A stretch of 64,000 bases of DNA, taken from assembly GCF_026340975.1 (NCBI RefSeq), contig NZ_JAPEOS010000001.1, positions 3,815,001 through 3,879,000 on the forward strand, written 5' to 3'. This DNA comes from Streptomyces sp. NBC_01214. GTDB lineage: Bacteria; Actinomycetota; Actinomycetes; Streptomycetales; Streptomycetaceae. The notes beneath the pieces were generated by a model, which saw only the letters and a program-made list of their open reading frames with translations, did no database searches and was not told the origin of the DNA. Shown piece after piece: positions 27,807 to 35,964 of the stretch. The position numbers were made by a program, and so were the translations under genes. How positions within the stretch are numbered: position 1 is the first letter of the stretch; the number at the start of each line of letters is the position of its first letter.

Positions 27807-27857
27807 GGTGGGCGGCTCCCCTGATGTAAGTGGACCGGGGCGGTGACGACATCATTG

Positions 27858-27891
27858 ACTACAGCCATGTAGACGGTCTACGTCACTGTAG
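27858..27891. promoter_or_regulatory. TACA/TGTA half-site cluster (candidate BlaI operator)
   Basis: ACTACA (27858), TGTAGA (27868) and a further TGTAG (27887) surround the perfect palindrome GTAGACGGTCTAC (27869-27881). BlaI/MecI repressors bind TACA/TGTA dyads. The cluster is in the DedA/BlaI-remnant divergent gap, so the intact BlaI paralogue downstream could still act here. Inference only. Confidence 0.5.
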
Positions 27892-27917
27892 GCGACCGTT
27901 GTGGTGAGGGGATTCCC

Positions 27918-28245
27918 ATGAGGGATGCGCGTGCGGAACGGCAGCCCGTCGGTGGGCTGGGGGCGAGCGTCCAGGCGGCGCTCTGGGCGGCCGGACTCCG
28001 CTGACGCCGGGACAGGTTCAGGAGGCGCTCGGTTCTCCTGCGTCCGTACGACGGTGACGACGATCCTGTCCCGTCTGTACGAGAAGGGCGTGGTCACCCG
28101 CACCCGGTCCGGCCGGGGGTTCGCCTACCTGCCGACCGAGGACCGGGTGACCGTGCTGAGCCGCTTCGTCTCGCAGCTCAGCGACGAGGACGAGGCGCTG
28201 TTGCGGGCCCTGTTGGAGGACGGCGACGCCGGGGGCGTCGCGTGA
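27918..28245 (+). pseudogene. BlaI/MecI-family repressor pseudogene
   Basis: It opens with an ATG behind GAGGGG and reads LGASVQAALWAAG, then the frame shifts. PLTPGQVQEALGSPASV is in a second frame and RTTVTTILSRLYEKGVV with TRSGRGFAYLPTEDR in a third, ending at a normal stop. The two frameshifts interrupt the winged helix. It is a paralogue of the intact repressor at 28817 (shared TTVTTILxRLYEKGxVxRTR) and overlaps an M56 remnant exactly as the intact pair does. Confidence 0.82.
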
Positions 28246-28735
28246 GCCGGCTGGTGTCCTTGCCGCTCCTCGCCGGTCCGGTGTGCCGCGTGCTGGTCAC
28301 GAGCCTCGCGTCGAGGCGGGCCGTCCGGCTGCTGGTCTGGTCGACCCGCCGGGTTTGCCGCAGGCAGCGTCGCGGTGCTGGCTCCGCTGGTTGTACCCGG
28401 GGCCATGCACCTGCGGCCGGTGGCAGTACTGGGCCACCGGCTCACGCCACTGGCCAGCTGCGGCAGGCGCGGGTGCTCGCTGCGGGCAGCCGGAGCGAGC
28501 TCGTGGTCCTGGAGGAGGAACAGCCCGACACCTACGCGCTCTGAGGAGCCGTCACCACCTTCTGCTGGCGACGGAGGAACTGGCCGACCACCGCCATCCG
28601 GGGCTGCGCGCCGGAGCGCACCGCGGACGCAGCCGCCGCGCAGCCGGTGGGCGACCGCCGCCTGACGGCTCGGGCCATCGGCCGGGCGGTGGGGGCGGCG
28701 CCCGTCGGCGTAGGGAGGCGGGGCGCAACTCGGGC
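28242..28735 (+). pseudogene. M56 (BlaR1-type) peptidase pseudogene
   Basis: The GTG start overlaps the BlaI remnant. LVSLPLLAGPVCRVLV is followed by a frameshift to LAPLVVPGAMHLRPVAVLGH, back to LVVLEEEQPDTYAL and a stop, then HHLLLATEELADHRHPGLR and GDRRLTARAIGRAVGAAP in other frames. The HExxH segment is gone. It decayed together with the upstream repressor; the intact copy follows at 29194. Confidence 0.8.
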
Positions 28736-28745
28736 CCCCGTAGAG

Positions 28746-28764
28746 TTAGATAAGGCAAACCTAT
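28746..28764 (+). promoter_or_regulatory. Candidate iron box (DmdR/IdeR-type operator)
   Basis: TTAGATAAGGCAAACCTAT matches the actinobacterial iron-box form TTAGGTAAGGCTAACCTAA at 16 of 19 positions. It stands out as an A/T-rich island and sits about 50 bp before the blaI start, a normal operator place. Iron regulation of BlaI/M56 would be unusual. Confidence 0.55.
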
Positions 28765-28816
28765 TTTTTCGACGGACCGGGCGTACCGTCCGGGGCGGCA
28801 GCGGGGCGGTAGCAGG

Positions 28817-29197
28817 ATGGTGGAGGACGGCGGCGACGCGAGGCGTCCGCACGGTGAACTCGTCGCGGACGTGCTGGCGGTCCTGTGGGCGGCGGAGCAG
28901 CCGTTGACGCCGCAGCAGATCAACGCCGCGCTCGACCGGGACCTGGCCAGGACGACGGTGACGACGATCCTCACCCGCCTCTACGAGAAGGGGACGGTCG
29001 TACGGACCCGCGAGGGCAGGGGCTTCGCCTACGCCGCGGCGGACGACGCCGCCGGGCTGGCGGCCGGGCGCATGCGCCGCGAGCTGGAGCGGGAGCCGCA
29101 ACGCGACCTGGTATTGAAGCGGTTCGTCTCTTCCCTGTCCGGGGACGACGAGGAAGCGCTGAGGCGTCTGCTCCTGGAGTCCGGGGACGGCGAATGA
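28817..29197 (+). CDS. BlaI/MecI/CopY-family transcriptional repressor
   Basis: 126 residues with an AGCAGGA ribosome site. Winged helix: LVADVLAVLWAAEQPLTPQQ, then RTTVTTILTRLYEKGTVVRT; the C-terminal helices (ELEREPQRDLVLKRF) give dimerisation. Such repressors are inactivated by proteolysis set off by their membrane M56 partner, encoded here with an ATGA overlap. Targets are unknown; no beta-lactamase gene is in view, so the signal may be another envelope or metal stress. Confidence 0.9.
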   Translation: MVEDGGDARRPHGELVADVLAVLWAAEQPLTPQQINAALDRDLARTTVTTILTRLYEKGTVVRTREGRGFAYAAADDAAGLAAGRMRRELEREPQRDLVLKRFVSSLSGDDEEALRRLLLESGDGE

Positions 29198-30153
29198 CCC
29201 TGGTCCTGGCCGTGGTCATGCTGACCATGGTGCTTCCCTGGGCTGCGGTGCCGGCCACCCGTCGGCTGGCCGTGCTCCTGCCGCCGAGAGAAGCGTGTGC
29301 TGCGCTGACCGGGGCCGCCCTTTTGCTGGCCGGAGGCACCGTCGCGGCGCTCATCGGCCTGTTCCACGTACCGTTCCTCGCCTCCCTGGAGCAGATTCCG
29401 CTGTCGCGGGCGGCTGCCGAATGGCCGGCCATCGTTCCGGTGGCGGCGGTCGCCGGTGCGGTGCTGGCCTTCCAGGCGGTGCTGCTCGTCCGCCGCTGGT
29501 ACGAACGCCGCTCGACGCTCGCCCGAGCCTGGGCGTCCACCGGCGACGCCGTGCCTGATGGTGATCTCCTGGTCGTACCGGATTCCGAGCCGCAGGCGTT
29601 CGCGCTTCCGGGATGGCGGGGGCGCAACGGTCGGGTCGTGGTGACGACGGGCATGCTCAAAACCCTGGGCCCGGCGGAGCGCGAGGTGTTGCTCGGGCAC
29701 GAGCGGGCTCACCTGACGGGCCGCCATCACTTGTGGTCCGTCACGGCCTACCTGGCCGCCGCGGTGCACCCCGCCCTGCGGCCCCTGCGCCCGGCGCTGG
29801 ACTTCCACCTGGAGCGGTGGGCGGACGAGTCTGCGGCCTCGGCGGTGGGCGACCGGCGGCTGGCGGCGACCGCGATCGCGCGCGCGGCGCTGGCCGCCGC
29901 GTCCGCAGAGAAGGCGGGCAAGGGGCGTGGCCCCTTGCTGTCGGTGAGTACCGGGCCGGTCCCGCAGCGGGTCGAAGCCCTGCTGCAGCCGGTCCCGGTC
30001 AGGCCTTCGGCCCGTAGGACGCAGGCGGCCGTGGCCGGACTGGTGACGGCGGTGACGGTCTCCGCCCTGCTGGGTCTGGTGCTGGCGTGCGGACTCCACG
30101 AGTACGTGGAGTCCGCCGCTCGGGGCCTCCTGGCTGACCGGACCGCCGAGTGA
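29194..30153 (+). CDS. M56-family membrane metallopeptidase (BlaR1-like)
   Basis: 319 residues from the ATG at MTLVLAVVM. Hydrophobic segments lie at about 1-20, 33-55, 75-100 and 275-300; the zinc motif GHERAH (HExxH) is at about residue 169, followed by the helix RWADESAASAVGDRRLAATA with the likely Glu ligand. There is no extracellular penicillin-binding sensor domain, so it is the short actinobacterial form. It should sense an envelope signal and cleave, or trigger cleavage of, the BlaI-type partner made from the overlapping upstream gene. Confidence 0.88.
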   Translation: MTLVLAVVMLTMVLPWAAVPATRRLAVLLPPREACAALTGAALLLAGGTVAALIGLFHVPFLASLEQIPLSRAAAEWPAIVPVAAVAGAVLAFQAVLLVRRWYERRSTLARAWASTGDAVPDGDLLVVPDSEPQAFALPGWRGRNGRVVVTTGMLKTLGPAEREVLLGHERAHLTGRHHLWSVTAYLAAAVHPALRPLRPALDFHLERWADESAASAVGDRRLAATAIARAALAAASAEKAGKGRGPLLSVSTGPVPQRVEALLQPVPVRPSARRTQAAVAGLVTAVTVSALLGLVLACGLHEYVESAARGLLADRTAE

Positions 30154-30180
30154 CGACGTCAATGTAGACCAATGGGCCCG

Positions 30181-30214
30181 GTGTAAGTAAGCTGCGCCTA
30201 GGTTTACTTCACCT
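30181..30214. promoter_or_regulatory. Inverted repeat with weak iron-box-like core
   Basis: GTGTAAGTAA (30181) and TTTACTTCAC (30203) form an imperfect dyad. It overlaps TAGGTTTACTTCACCT (30199-30214), which keeps both AGGT and ACCT half-sites of an iron box but not its centre. The A/T-rich patch precedes the MarR gene and may be its autoregulatory operator. Confidence 0.35.
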
Positions 30215-30264
30215 GGCCCTCCGGGCCCGGCGCTCCGGGCGGTTCCGGAGCCGACGTTGTCCGC

Positions 30265-30786
30265 GTGTCCCGGGTCGGAGGTGACATCCCCCTCCCGGCG
30301 ATTGGATGCGACGTGTACGACAGGGGGAGCGGGTCGTCGAGTCCCTCCGAGCAGACCGTGTATCTCCTGGCTGCGGCGGGCAGGGCCGCGGACGCGTTGA
30401 TGACCGAGCGTTTGAGCGCGGGCGGGCTGAGCACTTTGCACCAGTCGGTTCTCAGGACGCTGGCCGAATGGGGGCCGCACGCCCGGCGCGATCTCGCCAC
30501 GCAGATGGACCTGCCACCGGCGGACGTCTCGCGGGTGATCCGCGATCTCCTGGCGCAGGGCCTGGTACAGGACATGGTCGTCAACATCGGCGGGCGCCAC
30601 GAGGTGGTGGCGCTCACCCCGACCGGTACGGCGGCTCTGACGACGACGCAGGACGACATGAAGTCGGTGCAGGACGTCCTGCTGGCGTCCCTCACGAAGG
30701 GCGAGCGCACCCAGCTGCACTACCTGCTCCGGCGGGTGTGCGCGACGGCCGCCCGGGCCGGCGCGGTGCACTCGGCTTCGTCCTAG
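30265..30786 (+). CDS. MarR-family transcriptional regulator
   Basis: Up to 173 residues; a GTG at 30313 is an alternative start (157 residues) and no ribosome site decides between them. MarR features: LSTLHQSVLRTLAEWGPHAR, RRDLATQMDLPPADVSRVIR as the HTH, GLVQDMVVNIGGRHEVVALT as the wing, then a C-terminal dimerisation helix. No target gene is adjacent apart from the truncated MATE transporter downstream, which would be a typical MarR-controlled pump before its decay. Confidence 0.8.
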   Translation: MSRVGGDIPLPAIGCDVYDRGSGSSSPSEQTVYLLAAAGRAADALMTERLSAGGLSTLHQSVLRTLAEWGPHARRDLATQMDLPPADVSRVIRDLLAQGLVQDMVVNIGGRHEVVALTPTGTAALTTTQDDMKSVQDVLLASLTKGERTQLHYLLRRVCATAARAGAVHSASS

Positions 30787-30800
30787 GGGGCGCGCCATCG

Positions 30801-31022
30801 TCATGGACCGGCCGAGATACCGAGCGCCTTGGCGGCGCCGCCGGGGCGCAGCCGGCTGAGGACATCGCGACCGTAGGGGGCGGTGGCGGGCCGGTCGATG
30901 GCCTCGGGTGCCCGTCGGGGGCCGATCGGCGCGAGGAGCAGGAGCAGGAGCAGGAGCGGCAGTGCGGGGAGTACCCGGGCCAGGACCCGGGCACTCCGCG
31001 AAGAAGAACGAGGAGCTGGCAA
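30801..31022 (-). CDS. Small hypothetical ORF with Leu-rich hydrophobic stretch
   Basis: 73 codons. The N-terminal part has an Arg-rich start and ALPLLLLLLLLAP, which looks like a signal peptide but arises from a GAGCAG triplet-type repeat on the other strand. The polar tail ends GAAKALGISAGP. It overlaps the start of the MATE remnant on the opposite strand. It may be an artefact of repetitive sequence or a remnant; kept only as a possibility. Confidence 0.2.
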   Translation of the reverse strand: MPAPRSSSRSARVLARVLPALPLLLLLLLLAPIGPRRAPEAIDRPATAPYGRDVLSRLRPGGAAKALGISAGP

Positions 31023-31368
31023 CGCTCCTCACACTGGACATCACCAAGGCCGACGCGGCCACCGTCAAGCGCCTCGTCGGAATCGGTATCCCGACCGCCG
31101 CGACCTACGGCTCCGAGGCCGGCTCCTTCTCCGTCACCGTCCTGATGGCGGGCTCCTTCGGCCCCGACGCGCTCCCCGCGCGCACGGCCGTCCACCAGCT
31201 GGTCTACCTCGTCTTCCAGATTGCCGTCGGCCTCTCCCGCGCCGCGTCCACCAACGTCAGCCGCGAACTCGCCCTCGGCAACCACGACGACGCCCGCCGC
31301 CTCAAGAACACCGCCCTGGCCTGCGCCGCCGCCGTCGTGGCCGCCGTCGGACTGCTCTACCGCGGTCG
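30998..31368 (+). pseudogene. MATE-family efflux transporter fragment
   Basis: One open frame carries an internal MATE piece: VGIGIPTAATYGSEAGSFS, TAVHQLVYLVFQIAVGLSRA and NVSRELALGNHDDARRLKN, matching the middle of NorM-type proteins. The first two-thirds of the protein is missing and no start or ribosome site fits. The end is cut where the convergent PPOX gene stops. About 120 of some 450 residues remain. Confidence 0.75.
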
Positions 31369-31372
31369 GCCG

Positions 31373-32032
31373 TTACTCGTACCGGTACTTCAGCGAGTCC
31401 GCCTCCGCCTGCTCGATGTCGGCGATCGTCAGCTCCGGCATCCGCAGCTGAGCCAACGTCACCTCGGCCGAGGTCGGCTGGGCGTCCGCAGGCAGCCACT
31501 GCTCCGGCTTCCAGGCCCCGCTGCGCAGCAGCGACTTGGGGCAGTGCGGGTAGACCTCCTCGATGCCCAGCACCAGCGCACTGGCCGGCGGCTTGCCCAC
31601 GGCGGTCAGCTGCGCCAACAGCTCCGGCCGGGTGGAGACGCAGGCCCGGCCGTTCACCCTGAGCGTCGTGGTGCGCCCCGGGATGACGAACAGCAGCCCG
31701 GCCCGTCCGGTGGCGACGACGTTCCGCAGGGTGTCCAGACGCTTGTTGCCGGTCGCGTCCGGGATCGCCACCGTCCGTGAGTCCAAGACGGCGACGAACC
31801 CGGCGGGTCCGCCGCGCGGGGAGACGTCGCAGTTGCCCTCGGCGTCCGCGCTGGCGACCAGGACCAGTGAGGAGCATCCGATCAACCGCCGCGTCTGCTG
31901 GGTGAGTTCAGTCATCTGCTTGCGTACGGCCGTGTCCTTGGGCAGTTCGTAGATCCGGCGCAACGCGTCCTGGTCGGGCAGGGCGTCGAGGCGGAGCGAG
32001 TCGAAGGCGCTGCTGGCAGTGGATGGCGTCAT
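31373..32032 (-). CDS. PPOX-type FMN-binding flavoprotein (MSMEG_1061-like)
   Basis: 219 residues from the ATG at MTPSTASSAF. A split-barrel FMN-binding domain is indicated by VLVASADAEGNCDVSPRGGP, VAIPDATGNKRLDTLRNVV and GRAGLLFVIPGRTTTLRVNG, a combination typical of this PPOX subgroup, with a C-terminal CPKSLLRSGAW motif. Function is probably reduction or detoxification using FMN; the substrate is unknown. It has a TAA stop, uncommon in this genome. It opens the co-directional series of stress-type genes. Confidence 0.85.
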   Translation of the reverse strand: MTPSTASSAFDSLRLDALPDQDALRRIYELPKDTAVRKQMTELTQQTRRLIGCSSLVLVASADAEGNCDVSPRGGPAGFVAVLDSRTVAIPDATGNKRLDTLRNVVATGRAGLLFVIPGRTTTLRVNGRACVSTRPELLAQLTAVGKPPASALVLGIEEVYPHCPKSLLRSGAWKPEQWLPADAQPTSAEVTLAQLRMPELTIADIEQAEADSLKYRYE

Positions 32033-32109
32033 GTCCCCTGACCCTAAGGGGTGGACCTGCGACCGATCGTGGTGTGGGTGCGCCGCCCGCACACAGCGGC
32101 GCCAGTGGG

Positions 32110-33057
32110 TCACGACAGGAGGTCGAGGGTTGCTCCCGTGCCCGCTGCATCGGCTTGCTGGAATGCCAGCCAGCTCAGGGCCAGGTCTTGCCAGGGCAGG
32201 CCGACCGGGGCATAGGCGGTGAGTTCCCGGCCGTGGGAGCGGGCGACGGCCTCACCGCGGAGGACCTCTCCGAGCGAGGCGGCGGCCGTGGAGGAGGGCA
32301 ACCCGGCGTTGGCGAGGGCGCCGTGCGTTGCGACGAGCGTGGCGTCGTCGACGATCAGTCGGGCGGAGAGGAGGACTTCGGGGGCGACTTCCTGCTTCCC
32401 GGGTTCGTCGGCGCCGAGCGTGGTCAGGTGCTGTCCCGGCACCAAGTCCTCCAGGTACAGCAGGGGTTCACGCGACCAGGTGGCCAGTACCACCACGTCT
32501 GCCGCCGCGGCCACCTCCGTCGGCGTGGACGCGACGGTGCCATCGTGCTGCTGCGCGAAGGCAGCCGCCCGCCGCACATCGGTGTCATGGACGACGAGCC
32601 GGTCCCATGAGCGCAGCGTGCGCAGTCCACGGACGGTGAGTTCGGCCTGGGCTCCGGCGCCGATCACGCCGACCGTGCGGGCGCCGTCGTCGGCCGGTCG
32701 GGCGATCAGGTCGGTGGCCAGGGCCGCGGCGAGGCCGGTGCGCCAGGCCGTGATGGTCGCGGAGTCGAGCAGGGCCAGCAGTTCCCCGTCGGTGCCGCTG
32801 TGGAGGCAGATCACGCCCCGGAGGGCCGGGGTCGCGCCGGGGAACTTCGCGTTGACCTTGACGGTGTAGGCGGCCGTTCCGGGGAGCAGCCCGGGCAGCA
32901 GGGCGGTCGCGGTGCCCGGGAAGGGAAGGTCGGTGCGCACCCGCTGGCCGGGCAGGGCGCTTTGCACGGAGGCGGCGAACCCGTCGCGCAGTACCCGGAT
33001 GCAGTCCGACGGGTTCAGCAGTTCCAACAGGTCCGTGCGGGTCAGGATCCGGGTCAT
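32110..33057 (-). CDS. Ornithine cyclodeaminase/mu-crystallin family protein
   Basis: 315 residues, normal length. The Rossmann motif VGVIGAGAQAELTVRGL and the substrate region VKVNAKFPGATPALRGVI are characteristic. Members use NAD(P) on amino or imino acids (ornithine, alanine, ketimines, or 2,3-diaminopropionate synthesis). No partner that would narrow the substrate is adjacent. Same strand as the PPOX gene, 77 bp apart. Confidence 0.88.
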   Translation of the reverse strand: MTRILTRTDLLELLNPSDCIRVLRDGFAASVQSALPGQRVRTDLPFPGTATALLPGLLPGTAAYTVKVNAKFPGATPALRGVICLHSGTDGELLALLDSATITAWRTGLAAALATDLIARPADDGARTVGVIGAGAQAELTVRGLRTLRSWDRLVVHDTDVRRAAAFAQQHDGTVASTPTEVAAAADVVVLATWSREPLLYLEDLVPGQHLTTLGADEPGKQEVAPEVLLSARLIVDDATLVATHGALANAGLPSSTAAASLGEVLRGEAVARSHGRELTAYAPVGLPWQDLALSWLAFQQADAAGTGATLDLLS

Positions 33058-33116
33058 GCGTGCCAGAATCTCACGTCGTTCCGCCGCGATCAGTGAACGC
33101 TCACGTCGTCGGGGTG

Positions 33117-33779
33117 TCAGGAACTGCCGGCTTCGGCCGGGTGGTTGAGCCGGCAGTGGACGTCCACGACGCCCTCGACGGAGCCCGTGAGGCGTTCGGC
33201 CAGGAGGATCAGGTCAGGCTCCTTCACCTCGCCGGTCAGGGTGGCGATCCCTTGGGCCACGGTGACCTTGACGGCTTCACGGGAGAGGGGGAAGAGGCGG
33301 TCCACGACGGTGCGGCGGATCTCGGTGGCGAGTTCCTCGTCGGTGCGGAGGAAGACCTTGAGGAGGTCGGCCCGGCTGACGATGCCGATGAGGGTGCCGT
33401 CGGCGTCGACGACGGGGAGGCGCTTGATGTGCCGGTCGGCCATGAGCCGTGCGGCCCGGGGCAAGGTGGCGTCGGGGCGGATCGTGACGGCCGGGGTGGT
33501 CATCAAGTTCTCGGCGCGGGTGGAACCGGCCTTGGCGGTGTCGCCGAGGCGGCGCATCTGCTCGATCAGGCCCGGGCCGTGCTCGTGGAACTCCTCCTTC
33601 GGCAGGAGGTCGGCCTCGGAGACCACGCCGACGACGCGGCCCTCGCCCTCGACGACGGGCAGGGCGGTCACCTTCCACCGCTCCATCGCGGCGGCGATGT
33701 CCTTGAAGCCGGTCGAGGGGGTGACGGCGATGACCTTCGCGGTCATGACGTCGGCGACGGTGTACGGGCTGGAGGTCAT
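33117..33779 (-). CDS. CBS-pair protein with C-terminal BON-like domain
   Basis: 220 residues. Two CBS motifs: TVADVMTAKVIAVTPSTGFK with VEGEGRVVGVVSEADLLPK, and LMTTPAVTIRPDATLP with VDADGTLIGIVSRADLLKVF. The C-terminal 75 residues (KVTVAQGIATLTGEV and VEGVVDVHCRLN) form a BON-like fold. CBS pairs bind adenine nucleotides and so report energy charge; homologues belong to hypoxia/dormancy regulons in actinobacteria. This is one of four paralogues in the window (also 43952, 44622 and 50243). Confidence 0.9.
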   Translation of the reverse strand: MTSSPYTVADVMTAKVIAVTPSTGFKDIAAAMERWKVTALPVVEGEGRVVGVVSEADLLPKEEFHEHGPGLIEQMRRLGDTAKAGSTRAENLMTTPAVTIRPDATLPRAARLMADRHIKRLPVVDADGTLIGIVSRADLLKVFLRTDEELATEIRRTVVDRLFPLSREAVKVTVAQGIATLTGEVKEPDLILLAERLTGSVEGVVDVHCRLNHPAEAGSS

Positions 33780-33875
33780 GGCAGGTCCTCGGCGTGTGTA
33801 CGGGTGCAGGCGGGCGGGATGCCGCTGCCGTGAGGGGAAGAGGAAGGGGAAGGGGCGGGGGCGGGGGCGAACAGG

Positions 33876-34682
33876 TCAGCGGACCAGGACGGCCTCCCCG
33901 GACCTCGGGAAGACGGCCGTCCGGCCCAGCTCGTGGTCGATCCGGTCGCGCAGGGTCTCGGAGGCGCTCTCCTCGCCGTGGACCGCGCGGTGGTGGTCGT
34001 GGCGCCGGTTGCCGTACGTCGACGCCATCAGCAGGACGTCGGCGCCGGAGAAGGGCTCGGGCGGTAGGAGGAGCAGGTGTCCGGGGCGGCCGAGGTCGCC
34101 GCTCACGGCGAGGGCGGGGCCGTCCTCCAGGGTCAGGTGGGCCCAGGCGGAGCCGAGGATGTGACCGCCGTGGTGCAGCACCGGCTTCGTGCCGGCCGTG
34201 ATCTCGACCTCACTGCCCACCGGTACCGGGTCGAAGAACGTCACCGTGTGGTCGACGTCGTCATCGTCGTAGAGCGGCTTGGCGGGCCGGTGCTTGGACC
34301 AGCGGTGCTGGTTGGCGTGCTCGGCGGCCTCCCGCTGCAGGCGGGCGCTGTCGCGGAGCACGATCTCGGCGAGACGGGCGGTGGTGGCACTGGTCAGGAT
34401 CGGTCCCCGGAACCCGTGCCGGACCGGGCGCGGCACGTAGCCGCAGTGGTCCAGGTGGGCGTGGGTGACGACGACGGCGTGGACGTCCGAGGCATCGCGG
34501 GGAAGCCCGTCCCGGTTGCGGCGCCGCAGGTCCGCGACACCCTGGAAGAGTCCGCAGTCGACGAGGATCCGGGCGTGGTCGCTCTGGGCCAAGAACGTGC
34601 TGCCGGTGACCTTCCGCACGCCGCCGAGGAACCTGAGCAGGGCGGGGCGGGCGGAAGCGGGGGGCGTGGCTGATCGGGTCAT
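33876..34682 (-). CDS. Truncated MBL-fold/beta-CASP RNase-like hydrolase
   Basis: 268 residues from MTRSATPPAS. The metallo-beta-lactamase fold is intact at its N-terminal part: FLGGVRKVTGSTFLAQ, the zinc motif VVTHAHLDHCGY, HHGGHILGSAW (third His) and VSGDLGRPGH (Asp). LMASTYGNRRH begins the beta-CASP region, but the protein stops about 35 residues later at GEAVLVR, where family members run past 440 residues. The beta-CASP domain and the terminal zinc His are missing, so nuclease activity is doubtful. It may be a decayed gene kept in a stress-regulated slot. It diverges from the ADH operon through a promoter with palindromes. Confidence 0.75.
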   Translation of the reverse strand: MTRSATPPASARPALLRFLGGVRKVTGSTFLAQSDHARILVDCGLFQGVADLRRRNRDGLPRDASDVHAVVVTHAHLDHCGYVPRPVRHGFRGPILTSATTARLAEIVLRDSARLQREAAEHANQHRWSKHRPAKPLYDDDDVDHTVTFFDPVPVGSEVEITAGTKPVLHHGGHILGSAWAHLTLEDGPALAVSGDLGRPGHLLLLPPEPFSGADVLLMASTYGNRRHDHHRAVHGEESASETLRDRIDHELGRTAVFPRSGEAVLVR

Positions 34683-34752
34683 GGCAGCAGCCCTCCTTTC
34701 GGGACGGACGCCGGTCTCCACCGTCGCACCGGACCGGACCGGCCCCTCGGGA

Positions 34753-34789
34753 GGGGTCCGACCGGTCCCCGGTAGGGGCCGACCGGCCC
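34753..34789. promoter_or_regulatory. Two GGNCC palindromes (candidate OsdR/DevR sites)
   Basis: GGGGTCCGACCGGTCCCC (34753-34770; arms match at 7 of 8) and the perfect GGGCCGACCGGCCC (34776-34789) lie between the divergent MBL and ADH genes, 71 and 98 bp from their starts. The layout (six-base arms around two bases) equals the mycobacterial DosR box in size. The same motif recurs at three other promoters of this block. Confidence 0.65.
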
Positions 34790-34887
34790 AAGCGGGACGC
34801 GGGCGCAGCGGCACAGCCTGGCGGTGACCCCTCCCGAAGGACACCCCGAAGCACACTCCGAAGAACACACAGAGAGAAGGCCGCGCC

Positions 34888-35964
34888 ATGAAGGCTCTCG
34901 TCTTCCACGGGCCCGGGCAGACTTCCTGGCAGGACGTACCGGACCCGTCCGTCAAGGACGCCGCCGACGCGATCGTCCGGGTCGACGCCGTCACCATCTG
35001 CGGCACCGACCTGCACATCATCAAGGGCGACGTCCCCGACGTCACGCCCGGACGGATCCTGGGCCACGAGGCCGTCGGAACCGTCGTCGAGATCGGCGGC
35101 GACGTCCGCAGCGTCCGTCCCGGCGACCGCGTCCTGATCTCCTGCATCTCCGCCTGCGGCCGCTGCCGCTTCTGCCGGGAAGGGCACTACGGACAGTGCC
35201 GCGGAGGCGGCGGCTGGGTCCTGGGCCACACCATCGACGGCACCCAGGCCGAATACGTACGCGTCCCCTTCGCCGACCTCTCCGTCCACCCGCTGCCCAG
35301 CGCCCTGGCCGGCCACGACGCCGTACTGCTCGCCGACATCTTCCCGACCTCCTACGAGGTCGGCGTGCTCAACGGCAACGTGCGCCCGGGTGACACCGTC
35401 GTCGTGGTCGGTGCCGGACCCATCGGTCTGGCCGCCATCGCCACGGCACGGCTCTACAGTCCCGGGCGGACCATTGCCGTCGACCTCGCCGCCTCCCGAC
35501 TCGCTGCCGCGCGCGACCTCGGCGCCGATGCGACCGCGAGCGCGGACGAGGAGCCCGAGCGGCTGGTGGAGGACCTCACCGACGGGCTCGGGGCGGACGT
35601 GGTCATCGAGGCCGTCGGCGTGCCCGAGGCGTTCGAGATGTGCACCCGCATGGTGCGCCCGGGCGGGCGGGTCGCCAACATCGGGGTCCACGGGAAGCCC
35701 GCCGTCCTCCACCTCGAAGACCTGTGGATCAAGGACGTCACCATCACCACCGGCCTCGTCGACACCCATTCCACCCCGATGCTGCTGCGCATGATGGCCG
35801 CCGGCCGCCTGCCCGGGGCCGGGATGGTCACCCACCGCTTCGAGCTGGACCAGATGGAAGAGGCGTACGACGTCTTCTCCCGCGCCGGTGAAACCGGCGC
35901 CCTCAAGGTCGTGCTCGGCGGACCGCAGCACGACACGGTCGCCGTGCCGCCGCAGGAGCCGTGA
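34888..35964 (+). CDS. Zinc-dependent alcohol dehydrogenase (MDR)
   Basis: 358 residues with AGAGAAGG upstream. Catalytic zinc Cys in TICGTDLHI, GHEAVGTVVEIGGDV, structural-zinc cysteines in CGRCRFCREGHYGQC, and cofactor site VVGAGPIGLAAIATARLY. The pattern is that of NAD-dependent secondary alcohol/aldehyde dehydrogenases. It is the first of four genes joined by 4-bp overlaps and, by position, is under the GGNCC palindromes. A fermentative role in re-oxidising NADH under low oxygen is a reasonable inference, but the substrate is unknown. Confidence 0.9.
   Translation: MKALVFHGPGQTSWQDVPDPSVKDAADAIVRVDAVTICGTDLHIIKGDVPDVTPGRILGHEAVGTVVEIGGDVRSVRPGDRVLISCISACGRCRFCREGHYGQCRGGGGWVLGHTIDGTQAEYVRVPFADLSVHPLPSALAGHDAVLLADIFPTSYEVGVLNGNVRPGDTVVVVGAGPIGLAAIATARLYSPGRTIAVDLAASRLAAARDLGADATASADEEPERLVEDLTDGLGADVVIEAVGVPEAFEMCTRMVRPGGRVANIGVHGKPAVLHLEDLWIKDVTITTGLVDTHSTPMLLRMMAAGRLPGAGMVTHRFELDQMEEAYDVFSRAGETGALKVVLGGPQHDTVAVPPQEP

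Noticed and set aside
27009..27855. N-terminal extension of the TetR protein through the DedA gene
   Set aside because: The frame is open but Arg/Pro-rich and antisense-like; the HTH starts soon after the chosen Met.
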